A stretch of DNA of 64,000 nt from Cryptosporangium phraense (GTDB taxonomy: Bacteria > Actinomycetota > Actinomycetes > Mycobacteriales > Cryptosporangiaceae). The notes below the pieces were generated by a model. That model was not told where the DNA came from, searched no databases, and saw only the letters and a program-made list of their open reading frames with translations. The position numbers were made by a program, and so were the translations under genes. The stretch is taken from contig NZ_VIRS01000008.1 in the NCBI RefSeq assembly GCF_006912135.1, forward strand, positions 62,001-126,000. The letters are read 5' to 3'. Below, one piece after another: positions 58,642 to 64,000 of this stretch (the stretch's first letter is position 1; each line of letters opens with the position of its first letter).

Positions 58642-59754
58642 ATGACTGCTTCTCGGCGGGTTGCGGTGATCGTCGGGACGACCGTCGTGCTGGTGTTCGC
58701 GCTGGGCTTCACGCTCCCCCGGGGTGGCGGCAGCACCGGCATCGAATATCTCGTCCCGCTCGTCGTGATCTTCGGCGGGGCGCTCTATCTGCTGCGCAAC
58801 CGGCCGGTGGTCTCGCTGGTCCTGGTGCTGTTCCTGGTCGCGCTCGTCACTCCGCTCAACTACCTCGAGGTCACCGGGTCGGTGAGCCTGCTGGCGATCG
58901 GGATTCCGGTCGGTCGGCTCGCCGCGCTGCGCCGCTGGCCGGTGTCCGTCGCGGGGGCCGTAGGCGCCTTCCTGGTCCAGGATCTGCTCGGCGTGGCGTT
59001 CTTCGCGCGCGAGTACGGCGACGCGATCAGCGTCAGCACGGTCCTCGCGCTGGTGACGACTTGTGCCTGGACCATCGGGAACACCGTCGGCCAACGGCGG
59101 GAGAACGCCGAACTGCGCCGGGCCGAGGAGACCGAGCGGGCGGTGACCGAGGAGCGGCTGCGGATCGCCCGGGAGATGCACGACCTGATCGCGCACAGCC
59201 TGGGGGCGATCGCGATCCAGGCCGGGGTCGGACGCCGGGTGATCGACAACCAGCCGGCCGAGGCCCGGAACGCGCTCGACGCGATCGAGTCCACCAGCCG
59301 TCAGGCGCTGGCCGAGCTCCGTCGCACGCTGACCGCCTTGCGGCGCTCGGATCCCGAGGGTGTGCCCGCGGCCCCGGCGCCCGGTCTGGCCGATCTCGAG
59401 GGGGTCCTCGCCGTTGCTCGCGATTCCGGTGTCCAGGTGGACGTCTCCCGGGCCGGCGACGTGCGGCCGCTGCCGGCGGACCTGGACCTGGCCGCGTTCC
59501 GGATCGTCCAGGAGGCGGTGACGAACGTGGTGCGCCACGCGGGAACGGACCGGGCTTCGGTGCGCCTGGAGTACCGGGCGGACGCGCTGGCGATCTCGGT
59601 GGTCGACGACGGCGTCGGGAGCGGGGACGCGCCGGGCACCGGCTACGGTCTGGTCGGCATGCGCGAGCGGGTCACGCTGCTCGACGGCGAGTTCGAGGCG
59701 GGCCCGCGGCCCGAGGGAGGTTTCCGGGTGTCTGCGCTGGTACCGCTCCCGTGA
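58642..59754 (+). CDS. Two-component sensor histidine kinase (NarX/DesK type)
   Basis: 370 residues from ATG 58642. Four or five helices in the first ~150 residues; HisKA_3 dimerisation with LRIAREMHDLIAHSLGAIAI (phospho-acceptor His at ~182); HATPase domain with DLAAFRIVQEAVTNVVRHAG, VVDDGVGSGDAPGTGYGLVG. Autophosphorylates and passes phosphate to the next gene's product, with which its stop overlaps (GTGA). Signal unknown. Confidence 0.9.
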   Translation: MTASRRVAVIVGTTVVLVFALGFTLPRGGGSTGIEYLVPLVVIFGGALYLLRNRPVVSLVLVLFLVALVTPLNYLEVTGSVSLLAIGIPVGRLAALRRWPVSVAGAVGAFLVQDLLGVAFFAREYGDAISVSTVLALVTTCAWTIGNTVGQRRENAELRRAEETERAVTEERLRIAREMHDLIAHSLGAIAIQAGVGRRVIDNQPAEARNALDAIESTSRQALAELRRTLTALRRSDPEGVPAAPAPGLADLEGVLAVARDSGVQVDVSRAGDVRPLPADLDLAAFRIVQEAVTNVVRHAGTDRASVRLEYRADALAISVVDDGVGSGDAPGTGYGLVGMRERVTLLDGEFEAGPRPEGGFRVSALVPLP

Positions 59755-60398
59755 CGATCTCCGTCGTCCTGGCCGACGACCAGCCGCTGATCCGCACCGG
59801 CCTGCGCGTGCTGCTCTCCGAGACGCCCGATCTGACGCTCGTCGGCGAGGCCGCGACCGGCGCCGAGGCCGTCGAGCTGGCCGAACGCCTGCGGCCGGAC
59901 GTCGTCGTGATGGACCTGCGGATGCCGAAGCTCGACGGGATCGAAGCGACCCGCCGGATCACCGCGTCCGTTCCGGACACCCGCGTCCTGGTACTGACGA
60001 CGTTCGACGACGACGAGTCGGTGTACGGCGCGCTGCGGGCCGGAGCCAGCGGTTTCCTGGTCAAGGACATGGGCCTGGACGACCTGCTGACGGCGATCCG
60101 GGTCGTGGCCGACGGGGACGCGCTGATCGCACCGAGCGTGACCCGCAAGCTGGTCGACGCGATGTCCGGCCGGACGGTCGCGCCCGCGTCGTCCGACGGC
60201 CTGACCCCGCGGGAACGGGAGGTGCTGACGCTGGTCGGGCGAGGGCTCTCGAACGGCGAGATCGCGACGTCGCTGTTCATCAGCGCGGCCACGGCCAAGG
60301 CGCACGTGGCCCGGCTGCTGACGAAACTGGACGCCCGGGACCGCGTGCAACTGGTGATCCTGGCCTACCGGTTCGGGCTCGTCAGCCCGGGGGATTAA
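59751..60398 (+). CDS. NarL/FixJ-family response regulator
   Basis: 215 residues from GTG 59751 (GTGA overlap with the kinase stop). Receiver: SVVLADDQPLIRTGL, phospho-acceptor Asp in VVMDLRMPKLDG (~54), LTTFDDDESVYGALRAGASG and LVKDMGLDD (Lys). C-terminal LuxR HTH (~145-205): LTPREREVLTLVGRGLSNGE and FISAATAKAHVARLLTKL. Partner of the adjacent kinase; targets unknown. Confidence 0.92.
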   Translation: MTISVVLADDQPLIRTGLRVLLSETPDLTLVGEAATGAEAVELAERLRPDVVVMDLRMPKLDGIEATRRITASVPDTRVLVLTTFDDDESVYGALRAGASGFLVKDMGLDDLLTAIRVVADGDALIAPSVTRKLVDAMSGRTVAPASSDGLTPREREVLTLVGRGLSNGEIATSLFISAATAKAHVARLLTKLDARDRVQLVILAYRFGLVSPGD

Positions 60399-60470
60399 GC
60401 CCGCTGACCAGTACCTTTGTCGTCCTGAGCCCGATGTGGACGGACCCCTGTCTTCGGCAGTTTCGTCGGC

Positions 60471-61763
60471 ATGGCAAAAGTGGTGCTGGGCTTCCAATTG
60501 GCGTTGGTCGGGCTGTTCGCGTTCTTGTGGAACCCGCTGGACTTCTTCATCTACCGGCTCGGCGGGCAGGTCGTGGGGGATGGAACCCGGCTGTACCTGG
60601 AGCAGCAGGCCGCGCACTGGTTCACGTACACGCCGTTCGCCGTCGTGTCGTTCATCCCGCTCTCGTGGGTGCCGCTGGTGCCGGCCCGGGTGCTGTGGGA
60701 GCTGGCGTCGGTGGGGGCGTTCGCGGTGGCCTGCCGGGGATTACCGCGGTGGGTGCTGGTCGGCGGGCTGTGCCTCGAGCCGGTGTGGCACTCGCTGTTC
60801 CTCGGCCAGATCAACCTGATCCTGCTGGCGCTGGTGGTGATCGACTTCCGGCGGACCGGCCGGTTCTCCGGGGTGGGCGTCGGGATCGCGGCGGCGATCA
60901 AGCTGACGCCGGGGATCTTCGTGGTGCTGCTGCTGGCCGCCGGGCGGGTGCGGGCGGCCGTGGTCGCCGGGGCCACGTTCGCGGCCGCTACCGCGGTCGG
61001 GTTCCTCGTCGCGCCGGAGGCGTCGGTCGTGTACTGGCGGGACACGTTCTACGACACGACCCGGGTCGGGGTGCCGTACGTCAGCAACCAGTCGCCGTAC
61101 GGGGCGCTGGTGCGCGTGTTCGGCTCGGTCGGGGAGTGGTACCTGGTGGTTCCGCTGGTGCTCGGGGTGGCGGGGGTGCTCGTGGCCGCGGTGTACGCGC
61201 GGCGGGGGGATCGGCTGGGGGCGCTGGCGGCCGGCGGGCTGACGAGCCTGCTGGTGTCGCCGATCTCGTGGAGCCACCACTGGGTGTGGGCGCTGCCGGC
61301 GCTGGTGGTGCTCTGGCGGGACGGTCGTCGGCGCGGGGCCGTCCTGGCCGGGGTGGTGTTCGCGCTGGCCCCGATGTGGGCGACCCGGCTGGTGGAACGG
61401 CCCGGTTCGCTGTGGGGGCTGGTGCCGTACCTGGTGATCGGGGATACGTACCTGCTGGTGGGGTTGGCGCTGCTCGGCGTGCTGGGGTGGACAGCACTGC
61501 GCCCCGGCACCGCTGGGGGTACCGGGGCGCTGCTACCGCTCGGTCAGGAGGCTCCGCCGGACTCGCCGGGGGGAGCCGCCGTCACGTCGTCGATGCGGTA
61601 CTTGGCCACGGCGTCCGCGGCCACCGACGCCTCGATCTCGCCCCGCTGGGCCAGGGCCCGCAGGGTCGCCACCGCGATCGACTCGGCGTCGACCTTGAAG
61701 TGGCGGCGCAGGGCGTGGCGGGTGTCGGAGGCCCCGAAACCGTCGGTGCCCAGCGACGTGTAG
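60471..61763 (+). CDS. GT87/DUF2029-type membrane glycosyltransferase
   Basis: 430 residues, about ten helices. [20 protein letters not shown] (with Asp of the GT-C type N-terminal loop), [40 protein letters not shown] and [15 protein letters not shown] match the family of polyprenyl-phosphate-mannose-dependent alpha-mannosyltransferases (PimE-like, GT87). It would add a sugar to a lipid or cell-wall glycan. Helices end near residue 345; the last ~73 residues are encoded antisense to aceE over 220 bases and look like a read-through tail. Confidence 0.83.
   Translation: MAKVVLGFQLALVGLFAFLWNPLDFFIYRLGGQVVGDGTRLYLEQQAAHWFTYTPFAVVSFIPLSWVPLVPARVLWELASVGAFAVACRGLPRWVLVGGLCLEPVWHSLFLGQINLILLALVVIDFRRTGRFSGVGVGIAAAIKLTPGIFVVLLLAAGRVRAAVVAGATFAAATAVGFLVAPEASVVYWRDTFYDTTRVGVPYVSNQSPYGALVRVFGSVGEWYLVVPLVLGVAGVLVAAVYARRGDRLGALAAGGLTSLLVSPISWSHHWVWALPALVVLWRDGRRRGAVLAGVVFALAPMWATRLVERPGSLWGLVPYLVIGDTYLLVGLALLGVLGWTALRPGTAGGTGALLPLGQEAPPDSPGGAAVTSSMRYLATASAATDASISPRWARARRVATAIDSASTLKWRRRAWRVSEAPKPSVPSDV
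61499..61530. terminator. Hairpin downstream of aceE, inside GT87 gene
   Basis: Arms GCGCCCCGG and CCGGGGCGC (61499-61507 and 61522-61530) flank a 14-base loop that contains three further pairs. It lies 14 bases after the aceE stop and in the C-terminal part of the GT87 gene. It could end aceE transcription; its effect on the opposite gene is unclear. Confidence 0.5.
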
Positions 61764-64000
61764 TCGCCCGGTACCCAGCGCGAGATCTGGTCGGGCACCT
61801 GACGCATCCAGTCACTCGACGCGATGACCGGGCCCTCGGCGTCCGCGAGCTGGGCGGTCACCCACGGCGTGCGCGGCTCGGCGTCCGGATGGAGCAGTGC
61901 GTCGGCGTCGGCCGCGACGGCGTCGCGCCGGAGCTCGGTCCAGGACGTCACCGACCACACGTCGGCCGCGACGTTCCAGTCTTCGGCCAGCAGCTCCTGG
62001 GCCCGCAGGGCCCAGGGCAGGGCCACGCCGGAGGCGAGCAGCTGCGCGCGCCGCGCGCCCTCGGCCGTACGCGGAGCCTCCGCGTACTTGTACATGCCCT
62101 TGAGGATGCCCTCCTCGGACACGTGCTCCGGCATGGCCGGCATGACCATCGGCTCGTTGTAGACGGTCAGGTAGTAGTAGATGTTCTCCGGGTTCTCGCC
62201 GTACATCCGGCGCAGCCCGTCCTCGGTGATGACCGCGACCTCGTACGCGTACGCCGGGTCGTACGAGACGACCGCCGGGTTCGTCGCCGCGAGCAGCAGG
62301 GAGTGGCCGTCCTCGTGCTGGAGGCCCTCGCCGTTGAGCGTGGTGCGCCCGGCGGTGGCGCCGAGCACGAACCCGCGGCCCAGCTGGTCGGCGACGGCCC
62401 AGAAGCCGTCGCCGGTGCGCTGGAAGCCGAACATCGAGTAGAAGATGTAGATCGGGATCATCGGCTCGCCCTGGGTGGCGTACGACGTCGCCACCGCCGT
62501 GAACGACGCCACCGAGCCGGCCTCGTTGATGCCCTCGTGCAGGATCTGGCCCTGCTCGGACTCCTTGTAGGCGAGCATCAGTTCCCGGTCGACCGACGTG
62601 TACTGCTGGCCGTGCGGCGAGTAGATCTTCGCGGTCGGGAACAGCGAGTCCATACCGAACGTCCGGGCCTCGTCCGGGATGATCGGCACGAAGCGGTGGC
62701 CGATGTTCTTGTCCCGCATGAGGTCCTTGAGCTGCCGGACGAACGCCATCGTGGTGGCGATCTTCTGCTTGCCCGAGCCCTTCTTCAGCTGGGCGTACAT
62801 GTCCTTGCCGGGCAGCGCGAGCGGCTTGCTGCGGTCGACCCGGCGGGGGATCGCGCCACCGAGCTGGCGGCGACGTTCCATCAGGTACTGGTACTCGTCC
62901 GAATCCTGGCCGGGGTGGTAGTACGGCGGCAGGTACTTGTCGAGCTTGTCGTCCGGGATGTCGAGGAAGAGCCGGTCGCGGAATTCCTTGAGGTCTTCCT
63001 CGGTCAGCTTCTTCATCTGGTGGGTCGCGTTGCGGGCCTCGAAGTGGCTGCCCAGCGTCCAGCCCTTGATCGTCTTGGCCAGGATCACGGTCGGCTGGCC
63101 GGTGTGCTCGGTCGCGGCCTTGTAGGCGGCGTAGAGCTTCCGGTAGTCGTGGCCACCGCGCTTGAGGTTCCAGATCTCGTCGTCGCTCAGGTGCTCGACC
63201 ATCTTGCGCGTGCGCGGGTCGCGTCCGAAGAAGTGCTCGCGGACGAACGCGCCGGACTCGGCCTTGTAGGTCTGGTAGTCACCGTCGGGCGTGGTGTTCA
63301 TCAGGTTCACCAGCGCGCCCTGGGTGTCCGCGGCCAGCAGCGGGTCCCACTCGCGGCCCCAGACGACCTTGATGACGTTCCAGCCGGCGCCGCGGAAGAA
63401 CGACTCCAGCTCCTGGATGACCTTGCCGTTGCCGCGGACCGGACCGTCGAGGCGCTGCAGGTTGCAGTTGATGACGAACGTCAGGTTGTCGAGCTCCTCG
63501 CGGGCGGCGACGCCGATCGCGCCGAGCGACTCGACCTCGTCCATCTCGCCGTCGCCGAGGAACGCCCAGACGTGCTGCTGGCTCGTGTCCTTGATGCCCC
63601 GCGAGTGCAGGTACCGGTTGAACCGGGCCTGGTAGATCGCGTTGATCGGGCCGAGGCCCATCGAGACGGTCGGGAACTCCCAGAAGTCCGGCATCAGCCG
63701 CGGGTGCGGGTAGCTCGAGAGGCCACCGCCCTGGTGGGAGAACTCCTGCCGGAAGCCGTCCATCTGGTGCTCGTTCAGGCGGCCCTCGAGGTACGCCCGC
63801 GCGTACATGCCGGGGGAGGCGTGCCCCTGGAAGAAGATCTGGTCGCCGCCGCCCGGGTCGTCGTGGCCGCGGAAGAAGTGGTTGAAGCCCACCTCGTACA
63901 GGCTCGCGCTCGACGCGTAGGTGGAGATGTGGCCGCCGACCCCGATCCCCGGGCGCTGGGCGCGGTGGACCATGATCGCGGCGTTCCAGCGCATGTACGC
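61544..64000 (-). CDS. aceE: Pyruvate dehydrogenase E1, homodimeric type (5' end off the window)
   Basis: The frame is open to the right edge; about 818 of the usual ~910 residues are present, so the N-terminus is missing. ThDP-binding [15 protein letters not shown] and [52 protein letters not shown], and the C-terminal transketolase part with [20 protein letters not shown] and [11 protein letters not shown]. It decarboxylates pyruvate and acetylates the lipoyl group of E2. The AceE type is the actinobacterial form working with a separate E2. Overlaps the convergent GT87 gene by 220 bases. Confidence 0.96.
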   Translation of the reverse strand, partial: AYMRWNAAIMVHRAQRPGIGVGGHISTYASSASLYEVGFNHFFRGHDDPGGGDQIFFQGHASPGMYARAYLEGRLNEHQMDGFRQEFSHQGGGLSSYPHPRLMPDFWEFPTVSMGLGPINAIYQARFNRYLHSRGIKDTSQQHVWAFLGDGEMDEVESLGAIGVAAREELDNLTFVINCNLQRLDGPVRGNGKVIQELESFFRGAGWNVIKVVWGREWDPLLAADTQGALVNLMNTTPDGDYQTYKAESGAFVREHFFGRDPRTRKMVEHLSDDEIWNLKRGGHDYRKLYAAYKAATEHTGQPTVILAKTIKGWTLGSHFEARNATHQMKKLTEEDLKEFRDRLFLDIPDDKLDKYLPPYYHPGQDSDEYQYLMERRRQLGGAIPRRVDRSKPLALPGKDMYAQLKKGSGKQKIATTMAFVRQLKDLMRDKNIGHRFVPIIPDEARTFGMDSLFPTAKIYSPHGQQYTSVDRELMLAYKESEQGQILHEGINEAGSVASFTAVATSYATQGEPMIPIYIFYSMFGFQRTGDGFWAVADQLGRGFVLGATAGRTTLNGEGLQHEDGHSLLLAATNPAVVSYDPAYAYEVAVITEDGLRRMYGENPENIYYYLTVYNEPMVMPAMPEHVSEEGILKGMYKYAEAPRTAEGARRAQLLASGVALPWALRAQELLAEDWNVAADVWSVTSWTELRRDAVAADADALLHPDAEPRTPWVTAQLADAEGPVIASSDWMRQVPDQISRWVPGDYTSLGTDGFGASDTRHALRRHFKVDAESIAVATLRALAQRGEIEASVAADAVAKYRIDDVTAAPPGESGGAS

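Noticed and set aside
1-64000. tRNA, rRNA, CRISPR, prophage and IS elements
   Set aside because: No tRNA-like TTCGA-stem pattern, no regularly spaced direct repeats, no transposase or integrase protein was recognised on either strand by reading; a covariance-model search would be needed to exclude small RNAs.

Overview
The window is high-GC actinobacterial chromosome (by eye above 70% G+C, with many GTG starts, GTGA/ATGA stop-start overlaps and Ser/Thr-Pro-Ala-rich proteins). Markers that agree with this are F420-type enzymes, a FasR-fabD-fabH-acpP-fabF operon, homodimeric AceE, a DUF3145 protein and an actinobacterial Tad-type locus. I cannot name the species; the content fits a Micromonosporales/Cryptosporangium-like lineage, but that is an inference. 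No rRNA, tRNA, CRISPR array, prophage or insertion sequence was recognised.

Layout: 1-5.8 kb is the end of a Tad/Flp-type secretion locus (TadC-like, a tiny pilin-like protein, two TadE-like and one TadG-like protein, then a giant LysM/Pro-Ala-rich membrane protein). 5.9-11.7 kb holds an F420/FMN PPOX-type protein, a ROK sugar kinase, a GGDEF/HD-GYP protein, VanZ-like and pirin proteins. 11.7-19.6 kb is minus strand: CPA2 antiporter coupled to a fused SecDF, a small secreted protein, a PAS/SpoIIE phosphatase, SerA and a STAS protein. 19.8-30.3 kb is mixed housekeeping and envelope genes, including an aldo/keto reductase, a family-A DNA polymerase homologue, STAS, PlsC, XdhC, PHP, HAD, TetR and a PAP2-GtrA fusion.

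30.8-42.1 kb is a complete L-rhamnose system: a divergent LacI regulator with two matching operators, an ABC importer (ATPase, two permeases, binding lipoprotein), mutarotase, isomerase, bifunctional aldolase/dehydrogenase and rhamnulokinase. Together they would import L-rhamnose and convert it to dihydroxyacetone phosphate and lactate. A perfect GNRA-looped hairpin lies between the binding-protein gene and the enzyme genes. 42.1-44.2 kb is a divergent MFS exporter/TetR pair with a 30-bp palindrome between them.

44.2-49.4 kb has a metallophosphoesterase, small unknown proteins, a decayed potassium-channel pseudogene not describable as one reading frame, DUF3145 and a GH3 glycosidase. 49.4-54.1 kb is the type II fatty-acid operon with its PucR-family activator. 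54.2-60.4 kb carries MarR/hydrolase, an F420-type LLM oxidoreductase coupled to a B12-binding radical SAM enzyme, and a NarL-type two-component system. 60.5-64 kb has a GT87-like membrane glycosyltransferase whose end overlaps the 3' end of aceE, which runs off the right edge.

No wholly new system is obvious. The best leads are the potassium-channel remnant, the rhamnose operon control elements, the SecDF-antiporter coupling with a changed SecD motif, the radical SAM/F420 pair and several long convergent gene overlaps.
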